DNA of 64,000 nt from Evansella vedderi (GTDB lineage Bacteria; Bacillota; Bacilli; Bacillales; Salisediminibacteriaceae). Shown here piece after piece: positions 36,005-43,437 of the stretch. The number at the start of each line of letters is the position of its first letter. The first letter of the stretch is position 1. The stretch covers positions 1 through 64,000 of the forward strand of contig NZ_JAUSUG010000015.1 in NCBI RefSeq assembly GCF_030813435.1, in the 5' to 3' direction. A model generated the notes under the pieces. That model saw nothing but the letters and a program-made list of their open reading frames with translations, was not told where the DNA came from and made no database searches. Made by a program: the position numbers and the translations under genes.

Positions 36005-36046
36005 TGAAAATGATAAACAGTGGACAAACACTGTTTATCATTTTCA
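36005..36046. promoter_or_regulatory. 18-bp-arm perfect palindrome in the darB divergent region
   Basis: TGAAAATGATAAACAGTG (36005-36022) is repeated inverted at 36029-36046 after GACAAA. No T run follows on either strand and both flanking genes point away, so it is not an ordinary terminator. It may be an operator. Confidence 0.6.
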
Positions 36047-36060
36047 TACATACACAATAT

Positions 36061-36074
36061 TGTAAGCGTTATCA
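36061..36074 (+). promoter_or_regulatory. CcpA cre site upstream of darB
   Basis: TGTAAGCGTTATCA fits the cre consensus TGWAANCGNTNWCA at every position. It is just upstream of the -35 box of the candidate darB promoter, a position compatible with activation. Confidence 0.7.
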
Positions 36075-36080
36075 TTCCCA

Positions 36081-36109
36081 TTGACATTTTTTCCACTTCC
36101 CACTACCAT
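36081..36109 (+). promoter_or_regulatory. promoter of darB
   Basis: TTGACA (36081-36086), 17 bases, TACCAT (36104-36109). The -10 is embedded in an inverted repeat CCACT/AGTGG. Confidence 0.6.
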
Positions 36110-36129
36110 AGATAGTGGATGTATTTTCC

Positions 36130-36163
36130 TTTAAAATGTAAATCCATATGCTTACATTTTAAA
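36130..36163. promoter_or_regulatory. inverted repeat in the darB leader
   Basis: TTTAAAATGTAA and TTACATTTTAAA flank a 10-base spacer, between the promoter and the ribosome site. The TGTAA/TTACA ends resemble GlnR/TnrA half sites, but the spacer is 10, not 7. Confidence 0.5.
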
Positions 36164-36189
36164 ATCTCACAAAGAAAGTGTGCATTTAC

Positions 36190-36639
36190 ATGCAAAAACT
36201 TGATTACCTTAATATTTTAGAATCACCTATTCAGTCCTTTTTGATCTCTGTAGAAAAAGTGGCCCATGTTCAACCAAATAATACATTAGAACACGCTCTG
36301 TTAATTTTAATAAAATCCGGTTACACTGCGATCCCAGTGCTAGACACAGATTTTAAATTACACGGACTAATAAGCAAGGCACAAATATTAGATTCTATTT
36401 TGGGACTTGAACGAATTGAGCCTGAAAGACTTCAGACCACAACTGTTTCCGAAGTGATGACGACTTCACTAGCCCGTATGAAAAACGATGAACGTTTTGA
36501 ACGTGCTCTATCTTACTCTATTAACCATCCATTTATTTGTGTGGAAAATGAATACGGTGAATTTTTAGGAATAATTACCCGCAGTAAATTACTAGCTCAT
36601 GTCAATGGATATTTACACGCAAATAAGAAGACAAAATAA
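36190..36639 (+). CDS. darB: DarB/CbpB-like CBS-domain protein (c-di-AMP receptor family)
   Basis: A 149-residue pair of CBS domains closely similar to B. subtilis YkuL (DarB), which binds cyclic di-AMP and, when unbound, interacts with Rel and pyruvate carboxylase. Shared segments are KVAHVQPNNTLEHALLIL, SGYTAIPVLD, LGLERIEPERL and FICVENEYGEFLGI. The start is probably the ATG at 36190; a GTG at 36178 is possible. Binding of c-di-AMP is inferred from the family. Confidence 0.85.
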   Translation: MQKLDYLNILESPIQSFLISVEKVAHVQPNNTLEHALLILIKSGYTAIPVLDTDFKLHGLISKAQILDSILGLERIEPERLQTTTVSEVMTTSLARMKNDERFERALSYSINHPFICVENEYGEFLGIITRSKLLAHVNGYLHANKKTK

Positions 36640-36668
36640 AGGAATCCGTAACGGATTCCTTTATTTCT
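36638..36668 (+). terminator. terminator of darB
   Basis: AAAGGAATCCGT / ACGGATTCCTTT followed by ATTTCTTTTTTT. Confidence 0.9.
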
Positions 36669-36792
36669 TTTTTAATGTCAATAAATGAACGTGCTAACCT
36701 CTGACATTGATTTCAATTTATGATAAATTTAAAATAGCTGTGTTTACATATATTAATTTATACATAATGAAACTAAATGAGGAGTGAAGGTA

Positions 36793-37812
36793 ATGATGAA
36801 CTCAAAGCTATTTTCCCCCTATACAATTAAAGACGTAACATTAAAAAATCGAATTGTCATGTCCCCTATGTGTATGTATTCCTCCCATACGGAAGATGGA
36901 AAAGTATGCGACTGGCACCTAACTCATTACATAAGTCGGGCTGTTGGACAAGTTGGGTTAATAATGATTGAAGCCACAGCCGTAACTAGACAAGGACAAA
37001 TCTCCCCACAGGATTTAGGGATTTGGGAGGATGAACATATTGATGGTTTAAAACAGCTAGTTGACGGAATGAAGATGTATGGCTCGAAGACTGCAATCCA
37101 GTTAGCACATGCAGGTAGAAAATCTACTCACGAAGGGGAGATCATTGCCCCAAGTGCTGTTCCATTTAATGAAAGTAGCAAAGTACCTAAAGAAATGTCT
37201 CTAGGGGATATCTCAGATACAATTGAAGCCTTTAAAAGGGGGGCACGTCGATCAAAAGAAGCAGGATTTGATATCATCGAAATTCATGGGGCCCATGGTT
37301 ATTTAATTAATGAATTTCTCTCCCCCCTTTCTAATAAGCGGGAAGATCAATATGGCGGTTCAAGAGAAAATCGCTTTCGCTTCTTAGGAGAGATAATCGA
37401 CAATGTGAAGACGGTGTGGGACGGTCCGCTTTTTGTTCGCATCTCAGCAGATGAATATCATGAAGAGGGTAATAATATGGATGATTTTATATACTACTCC
37501 AAGGAAATGAAAAAACTTGGGGTTGATTTAATTGACTGTAGCAGTGGCGGTGTTATTCCAGTGGGAATTAACCCCTATCCTGGATATCAGGTTAAATATG
37601 CAGAAACATTACGTAAAGAAGCTGAAATTGCTACTGGTGCTGTAGGGTTAATAACAACTGGTGTACAAGCAGAGGAAATATTACAAAATGAACGGGCAGA
37701 CCTTATTTTTGTAGCCCGCGAATTACTCAGAGACCCTTATTGGCCCCGTACAGCAGCAAAAGAATTGAATGTAAACATAGAAGGAGCAAAACAATATAAC
37801 GCAGCATGGTAA
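36793..37812 (+). CDS. namA: NADPH dehydrogenase NamA (old yellow enzyme family)
   Basis: An FMN-dependent ene-reductase active on alpha,beta-unsaturated aldehydes and ketones and nitro compounds. It matches B. subtilis YqjM along its length: the Cys and Tyr of MSPMCMYSS, the His pair region [19 protein letters not shown], and [17 protein letters not shown] with the arginine finger of this subclass. Start at ATG 36793, with GAGGAGTGA upstream; a GTG at 36784 lies in that site. Confidence 0.94.
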   Translation: MMNSKLFSPYTIKDVTLKNRIVMSPMCMYSSHTEDGKVCDWHLTHYISRAVGQVGLIMIEATAVTRQGQISPQDLGIWEDEHIDGLKQLVDGMKMYGSKTAIQLAHAGRKSTHEGEIIAPSAVPFNESSKVPKEMSLGDISDTIEAFKRGARRSKEAGFDIIEIHGAHGYLINEFLSPLSNKREDQYGGSRENRFRFLGEIIDNVKTVWDGPLFVRISADEYHEEGNNMDDFIYYSKEMKKLGVDLIDCSSGGVIPVGINPYPGYQVKYAETLRKEAEIATGAVGLITTGVQAEEILQNERADLIFVARELLRDPYWPRTAAKELNVNIEGAKQYNAAW

Positions 37813-37888
37813 GTAAGAAAAAAGCATAAGCACCGTATATTAATATGAAACTCCAATCTACTTCCCCTAAGTGAAAGGAGACTTAAAA

Positions 37889-39142
37889 ATGAGCTTTCGT
37901 TTTCAGAAACGAGTCCGTGTGGCACCTGGTGTTCGTATTAATTTTAGTAAACGGGGAATAAGCGCCTCTGCTGGTCCTAGAGGCGCCTCTGTTACAGTAG
38001 GACGCCGTGGAATTCATGGGAATGCAGGAATACCTGGAACTGGTCTATCTTACCGTACGCGATTGGATAAACCTACCGGAAGAAGTAGAAAATCAACTAC
38101 TTCCACTATATCATCCGTACAACCTTCTGCTCCACATGAAGACGCAATTCAAGTTGATTGGAATGATGACGTACAGGACTTTACCTTTAGGACAAAGGAC
38201 GGGAGACCATTAAATGATAATGAAGAAAAACAGGTTCGAAGGGCATATAAGACAGATTTAAAGAGGATGTATGAAGATAAAGCGAAGGAAATAAATGAGC
38301 AAACAGAGCGACTTCTAGAAATGCACCATCAGCTGTTTCAGCCCGAGGCTGATTTAATTGAGATTGCCAATGATTCCATTCAAGAAATTGATCCGCCTCC
38401 TAGTAAAGATTCTTTATTAAAGGAAGTTACAAAACAACAAAAGAAAAACCTGAATTTTTTTCAGCAGCTAACAATTTTTCTACCTCCCTATAAAAAAGAG
38501 TTTAACAAAAAGGTTTTGAAAGAAACAGAGAAAAAGCTGGAGGCGCTCCAAAGGAACTATCAGGAAGAGAAAAAGGAACTGGATGATGAGTTAGCCCACC
38601 GAAAAGGGCTAGCTACTATGGCCGCCTCGGGGAATACAGAGGCTATGGAGGAATGGGTGAGTTTATTTCTCGATGAATTAGATTTCCCTTTGGAAACGGA
38701 TGTGGATTTTCAAGTTTATTCATCAGAGAAAGTTTATGTTGATATTGATCTACCAACTATTGATGAAGTCCCTATCAAAAAGGCATCTATTTTAAAAACA
38801 GGCAGACTTAAGATTGCAGATAAAACACAGCGACAGCATCGTGAGGAGTATGCCTTACTTGTAGGAGGTACAGCCTTTTATTTGGCTAGCTTTTTCTTCC
38901 GATATTTACCCACAGTAAAGGTAGTCTACGTTTCTGGTTATAACCAAATATTAGATAACTCCACAGGCCACGATGTAGACCAGTATATTTACAGTCTAGA
39001 AATAGACAAAAATAAGCTTTATTCCCTTAACATGAAAAACGTGCATCCAATTAAAGCCTTTGAACATTTTGAGCCGAGAGTAAATACCACTAAAACATTT
39101 ATCTTTAAGGAAATTAAACCTTACTCACCGGATTTTAATTAA
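37889..39142 (+). CDS. DUF4236-domain protein
   Basis: A 417-residue protein. The N-terminal 60 residues are the DUF4236 domain (FRFQKRVRVAPGVRINFSKRGISASAG, GIPGTGLSYRT), of unknown function. A Ser/Thr-rich linker, a highly charged helical/coiled-coil region (about residues 110-250, with many Lys/Glu) and a C-terminal mixed domain follow. No signal peptide; one hydrophobic patch near LVGGTAFYLASFFF. AAAGGAGA precedes the ATG at 37889. It stands alone with its own terminator. Confidence 0.75.
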   Translation: MSFRFQKRVRVAPGVRINFSKRGISASAGPRGASVTVGRRGIHGNAGIPGTGLSYRTRLDKPTGRSRKSTTSTISSVQPSAPHEDAIQVDWNDDVQDFTFRTKDGRPLNDNEEKQVRRAYKTDLKRMYEDKAKEINEQTERLLEMHHQLFQPEADLIEIANDSIQEIDPPPSKDSLLKEVTKQQKKNLNFFQQLTIFLPPYKKEFNKKVLKETEKKLEALQRNYQEEKKELDDELAHRKGLATMAASGNTEAMEEWVSLFLDELDFPLETDVDFQVYSSEKVYVDIDLPTIDEVPIKKASILKTGRLKIADKTQRQHREEYALLVGGTAFYLASFFFRYLPTVKVVYVSGYNQILDNSTGHDVDQYIYSLEIDKNKLYSLNMKNVHPIKAFEHFEPRVNTTKTFIFKEIKPYSPDFN

Positions 39143-39162
39143 AAAGTAAAGGTGACAACCTA

Positions 39163-39203
39163 AATAAATGCGTTCATTAATCCGTTCTATGAACGCATTT
39201 TTA
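39163..39203 (+). terminator. terminator of the DUF4236 gene
   Basis: AAATGCGTTCAT (39166-39177) pairs with ATGAACGCATTT (39189-39200), followed by TT. Confidence 0.85.
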
Positions 39204-39274
39204 CTTTCAACAACTAGTTCCCGTTTATTGAACCATACCTATAACGGTTAGAAGTCAGAAAAATTTTAATTAAG

Positions 39275-39302
39275 GTAAAAAATCTCCATATAGGAGATTT
39301 TC
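39275..39302 (-). terminator. terminator of the SEDS gene
   Basis: AAAATCTCC / GGAGATTTT hairpin directly after the stop codon; TTTTTT follows on the minus strand. Confidence 0.85.
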
Positions 39303-40496
39303 TTAAGCGATGTATTCTTCTTCACCGAACATATAGTGTTTCGTTCTAATGTTAACATTCAGTATTATTCCAATCACAATCATATTCGTTAGCAGCGCAC
39401 TTCCTCCGTAGCTGATAAATGGAAGTGCCAGACCGGTGATGGGCATTAAGCCAATTGTCATGCCGATATTTTGAAAGATTTGAAACATAAATAAACCGAT
39501 TGCCCCTGCAACTAAGTAACTACCAAATACGTTTTTACAATTTAATGCAATAATAATTAACCTATATAAGAGAAGAAAATAGATGATAATTAGGGTGGTT
39601 GCTCCCATAAACCCGAACTCTTCTCCAATAACAGCAAAGATGAAATCTGTATGAAGTTCGGGGATATTGCCCGATTGTGATTGAATCCCTTGTGTCAGAC
39701 CACTGCCAAATAACTGCCCCACCCCAATTGCTTGGATAGCTTGGTGAAGCTGATACCCCACATCACTAATATCTTCTGTTGGATTTAACCAAGCATAAAT
39801 CCGATCTAATTGGTGCGGCTTAATAATTTTTGCAAAAAGTTCAAAAAAGTTATTATGGAGCCATACTAAAAAGCTTACCGACATGATAACAAGCGTGATA
39901 AGTAACCCTATCATTCGATACGTAATACCAGACATTATGATCATACTAAACATGATAGAGACAATAACAAGTGCTGTACCTAAATCTGGCTGTATCAGAA
40001 TAAATGCAAAAGGCGGGAACCCTAATAAAAGAATTTTTCCCACAACAATACAATCATTTTTAAAGGATTTTACTCTACCTTTCATTGAAATGGAGTAAAG
40101 AAGATGGGCAAGAGCAATTAATACAAATACTTTTACGAATTCTGAAGGTTGAAACTGAAAAACACCCTCTACACCTAACCACCTTTGTGCTCCTTTGGCT
40201 TCTATCCCTATGAAATGCACTAACAATAATAGAATCATACCTAATACATAAAGGGGTATCGAGAGCTTCTTTAAAACCTCATAATCGACACTCATTGCCC
40301 CAATCATTAAAATAGTGCCGATAGCAAACCAAATAACTTGCCTTTGAACAAAATAAAAGGAATCCATCCAAGGTCTGCTATTAGTATAGGGTAAACTTGC
40401 ACTGTAAACGGCTAATAAACTGATGCACATCAATAGGAATAAAAGAAACAACAATGTAACGTCCAATTGTTCTAATCCGCTTTTGCGCTCCTTCAA
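39303..40496 (-). CDS. SEDS-family peptidoglycan glycosyltransferase (RodA/FtsW type)
   Basis: An integral membrane protein with about ten helices that polymerises lipid II with a partner class B PBP. SEDS hallmarks: VYSASLPY near the start, QRWLGVEGVFQFQPSEFVK, LIQPDLGTALV, HTDFIFAVIGEEFGF and LMPITGLALPFISYGGSALLTN. Length near 400 and lack of a long C-terminal tail favour a RodA-like role over FtsW. The TTG at 40496 has AAGGTGAGA upstream; a GTG at 40505 is too close to that site. No partner PBP is adjacent. Confidence 0.88.
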   Translation of the reverse strand: MKERKSGLEQLDVTLLFLLFLLMCISLLAVYSASLPYTNSRPWMDSFYFVQRQVIWFAIGTILMIGAMSVDYEVLKKLSIPLYVLGMILLLLVHFIGIEAKGAQRWLGVEGVFQFQPSEFVKVFVLIALAHLLYSISMKGRVKSFKNDCIVVGKILLLGFPPFAFILIQPDLGTALVIVSIMFSMIIMSGITYRMIGLLITLVIMSVSFLVWLHNNFFELFAKIIKPHQLDRIYAWLNPTEDISDVGYQLHQAIQAIGVGQLFGSGLTQGIQSQSGNIPELHTDFIFAVIGEEFGFMGATTLIIIYFLLLYRLIIIALNCKNVFGSYLVAGAIGLFMFQIFQNIGMTIGLMPITGLALPFISYGGSALLTNMIVIGIILNVNIRTKHYMFGEEEYIA

Positions 40497-40747
40497 GAAT
40501 CTCACCTTCTAATTTTTTAATTAGCTACCCTGCAAATAATTCTGGGTAGCCTTTTAATTAGACGAGGCACCAGTATAAATTGTTTTCACCTACTTTAGCT
40601 CCCCTCTTCTATATTAGCATTATTTTCCTGTATTTAAATTAATTTTTATTTTCACTTTTAGTCTGATATTCCTCTGACATTACTTAGCTACAATGAAGAA
40701 AAAAATAAGCAGGTAATTTAATATGAGTGAAGTCCTCGAGAAACAAT

Positions 40748-40790
40748 AAAAAAAGGTAATACGGTATGATTTAATAACCGTATTACCTAC
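40748..40790 (-). terminator. terminator downstream of wrbA
   Basis: AGGTAATACGGT and ACCGTATTACCT flank an 11-base loop; seven T follow on the minus strand. It is about 100 bases after wrbA, with a repeat fragment between. Apart from this the gap 40506-40885 holds only that fragment. Confidence 0.85.
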
Positions 40791-40844
40791 TAGTTACATG
40801 AAGACCATGTTGTTTTGAGGAGAGTATCATGTGGGTTGGATACG

Positions 40845-40885
40845 CTACAGGCGTAATGTCACCGCCTTTCGCTGGTCCAAGCTTT
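40845..40885. repeat. internally deleted copy of repeat family C
   Basis: ATACGCTACAGGCG followed at once by GTCACCGCCTTTCGCT joins the left and right ends of the element at 2003-2085 without its middle. Confidence 0.55.
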
Positions 40886-41497
40886 TTATTTTATCCCCTT
40901 TTGAATCCAGCTAGCAACTTCAATTGTACGCTTTGCTTGAAACTTTACTGCCTGTTCCACATCTTCCTTCATATTCCCATCCTGATCAACTGTCACACTT
41001 ACACCATAAGGATTTCCCCCCGCTTCAAATAAAAGTGGATCCGAATACCCAGGTGCAGCAACAATTGCCCCCCAATGATACATGGTTGTATAGATGGAAA
41101 GAATCGTCGCTTCTTGCCCACCATGTAAATTGGAGGCAGAAGACATTGCACTGACAGCTTTATTTACTAATTTTCCGTTAAACCATAAGCCGCCAGTTTG
41201 ATCTAAAAATTGCTTCATTTGTGCTGGCATGTTTCCAAATCTCGTTGGAACACTAAAGATAATGGCATCTGCCCACTCCAGATCTTCTAAAGAAACAGTA
41301 GGAACATCCTTTGTGTCTTCTATATGTGCTTTCCAAGCGGGATTTTGATTTATCGCTTCTTGAGGTGCAAGTTCAGGTACCTTAAATATTTTTGATTGAG
41401 CCCCTACTTCTTGTCCTCCCTCCTTCGCCCATTGGGCTAACTGATAGTTTGTACCGGTTGAACTGTAATAGATAATTGCTAAATTAATATTCGACAT
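40886..41497 (-). CDS. wrbA: NAD(P)H:quinone oxidoreductase, WrbA family flavoprotein
   Basis: A 203-residue flavodoxin-like enzyme reducing quinones by two electrons. The FMN phosphate loop is YYSSTGTNYQLA, and the family segments FSVPTRFGNMPAQMKQFLDQTGGLW and GGQEATILSIYTTMYHWGAIVAAPGY are intact. AAAGGAG precedes the ATG. It is divergent from the nitrate operon. Confidence 0.93.
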   Translation of the reverse strand: MSNINLAIIYYSSTGTNYQLAQWAKEGGQEVGAQSKIFKVPELAPQEAINQNPAWKAHIEDTKDVPTVSLEDLEWADAIIFSVPTRFGNMPAQMKQFLDQTGGLWFNGKLVNKAVSAMSSASNLHGGQEATILSIYTTMYHWGAIVAAPGYSDPLLFEAGGNPYGVSVTVDQDGNMKEDVEQAVKFQAKRTIEVASWIQKGIK

Positions 41498-41650
41498 ATT
41501 GCTTGTCTCCTTTGTTATAGTTTGTCTTAATATCTATACATCATTATTAACAAAGGTTATTGTTTCCAATTTGCATGATCTTATCCTAAGTATTTATTTC
41601 CTTATTTTTTAAATTAGTAACAAAAAAATAATAATTTTTTTGCGTATTTT

Positions 41651-41664
41651 TTATAGCGCTTACA
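41651..41664 (-). promoter_or_regulatory. possible cre site between wrbA and narK
   Basis: On the minus strand TGTAAGCGCTATAA differs from TGWAANCGNTNWCA at one position. It could serve wrbA (154 bases away) or the nitrate operon. Confidence 0.35.
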
Positions 41665-41720
41665 TGCTTTCTATTACAGATTTTTTTCACATTCCGCTCC
41701 TCTTCACTAAACTATACGAG

Positions 41721-41737
41721 TGTAAGGTAATCTATCA
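41721..41737 (+). promoter_or_regulatory. candidate TnrA box of the nitrate operon
   Basis: TGTAAGGTAATCTATCA differs from TGTNAN7TNACA at one base. An AATAAT at 41767-41772 would place a start about 50 bases downstream of the box centre, the activating distance. tnrA itself is in this window. Confidence 0.5.
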
Positions 41738-41872
41738 AGAATCCTTTTTTCTCCCTTATATTATGCAATAATTTCTACTAACTTCAATTTTTGCGGTGTT
41801 CATTATCTGAAAATATAAAATATCCGAAATATTACATCTAACCCGTATGAATTTTAAGGAGGTAACGAGCAA

Positions 41873-43390
41873 ATGAAAGTAATGGACATTTTTAAGTTTA
41901 AGAATGAACGAATGAAGGTGTTGCACTTAACTTGGATCGCTTTTTTTGTATCTTTTTTTACTTGGTTCAATATGGCACCTTTAGCTACCACGATGCTTGA
42001 ATCTAGTAATTGGTTAACGAATGATCACATAGCAGCTTTAGCTATTATTAACGTTGCATTAACCATACCTGCAAGAATCGTTATTGGGATGTTAATTGAT
42101 CGATTTGGTCCAAGGGTCGTATATTCAGGTCTTTTAGTTACTATGTCTATTCCAACGTTTATGTTTGCCTTTGGGGATACTTGGACTCAACTGATGATTT
42201 CAAGGCTACTCTTAAGTAGTATTGGCGCTAGTTTCGTAATTGGTATCAGAATGGTTTCTGAATGGTTTCCCCCAAAGGATATTGGATTCGCAGAAGGTCT
42301 TTACGGTGGATGGGGTAATTTTGGTTCCGCAGCAGGAGCAATGTTATTACCTTGGTTCGCATTAACGATGTTTGGTGGGGACAATGGTTGGAGGTACGCC
42401 GTTGCCCTTACTGGAGTTATCTGTCTTATTTACGGTGTAATTTACTACTTTGCCGTAAGGGATACTCCAAAGGGAAAAGAGTTTGTAGTTCCTAAAAGAA
42501 GCGGTGCCATGGAAGTTAGCAGCTGGAAGGATTTAATCCAATTAATTATCTGGACACTTCCTCTCGGTGGAGCGTTAGGTGTGTTAGCATGGCGATTGGA
42601 AGGAATGGGCTTTATTTCTTCCATAACCCTTTATCTTATCTACTTTAGCATTGCCATCGTTATGGTTTATCAAATCTATAAAATATTACAGGTTAACGTT
42701 CCAATCTTACGTAAAGGTGTACCTAAAGATGATCAATACAAGTTTAAAAATGTGGCTGCATTAAATAGCACTTACTTTGCTAATTTCGGTGCAGAACTTG
42801 CCATCATTTCTATGCTGCCCATGTTCTTTCAGCTTACCTTTTCCTTGAGTGCCGCTTCTGCCGGGATGATTGCAGCTTCCTTTGCCTTTATTAATTTAGT
42901 TGCAAGGCCCCTAGGTGGTATTTTGTCAGATCGAATGGGCAATAGAAAAAATGTCATGCTTGTTTATATGGTTGGGATTACGTTAGGGATGATTGGAATG
43001 GGGTTTATTGATTCCGGTTGGCCGCTCATTTTAGCCGTAGCCCTTACTATTTTAACTTCTATTTTTGTTCAAGGTTCTGAGGGGGCTACATTTGCTATCA
43101 TCCCAATGATTAAAAAGCGAATCACCGGTCAAGTTGCTGGAATGGCAGGTGCCTATGGAAATGTTGGATCCACTATTTACTTAACCTTATATACTTTTGT
43201 TACTCCTCAGCAGTTTTTCTTTATTTTAGCTGGGGGAGCCTTTATTAGCTTTGTAATATGCTTCTTTTGGTTAGAAGAACCGGAGAATTCCTTTGCAGCG
43301 GATTATTACGAATCCTCTGTTGATAGAGCAAATGCTCTGGACTCACAAGAAATTGAACTACCTGTAAAAAAGGTTGCCGTAAACAAATAA
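41873..43390 (+). CDS. nitrate/nitrite transporter (NarK family MFS)
   Basis: A 505-residue major facilitator with about 12 helices. The nitrate signatures are recognisable: GIRMVSEWFPPKDIGFAEGLYGGWGNFGSAAGA and the second-half Gly motif VAGMAGAYGNVGSTIYL. It has a longer central loop and C-terminus than NasA of B. subtilis. It heads the assimilation operon, 47 bases before the nitrite reductase gene, so import of nitrate is the likely role. AAGGAGG precedes the ATG. Confidence 0.9.
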   Translation: MKVMDIFKFKNERMKVLHLTWIAFFVSFFTWFNMAPLATTMLESSNWLTNDHIAALAIINVALTIPARIVIGMLIDRFGPRVVYSGLLVTMSIPTFMFAFGDTWTQLMISRLLLSSIGASFVIGIRMVSEWFPPKDIGFAEGLYGGWGNFGSAAGAMLLPWFALTMFGGDNGWRYAVALTGVICLIYGVIYYFAVRDTPKGKEFVVPKRSGAMEVSSWKDLIQLIIWTLPLGGALGVLAWRLEGMGFISSITLYLIYFSIAIVMVYQIYKILQVNVPILRKGVPKDDQYKFKNVAALNSTYFANFGAELAIISMLPMFFQLTFSLSAASAGMIAASFAFINLVARPLGGILSDRMGNRKNVMLVYMVGITLGMIGMGFIDSGWPLILAVALTILTSIFVQGSEGATFAIIPMIKKRITGQVAGMAGAYGNVGSTIYLTLYTFVTPQQFFFILAGGAFISFVICFFWLEEPENSFAADYYESSVDRANALDSQEIELPVKKVAVNK

Positions 43391-43437
43391 TTTTCCAAGA
43401 TTGTTTACGTACCAATAACTTAACTGGAGGGCTACTT

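Noticed and set aside
36005-36046. the long palindrome as a transcription terminator
   Set aside because: Both neighbouring genes are transcribed away from it and no T run follows on either strand.
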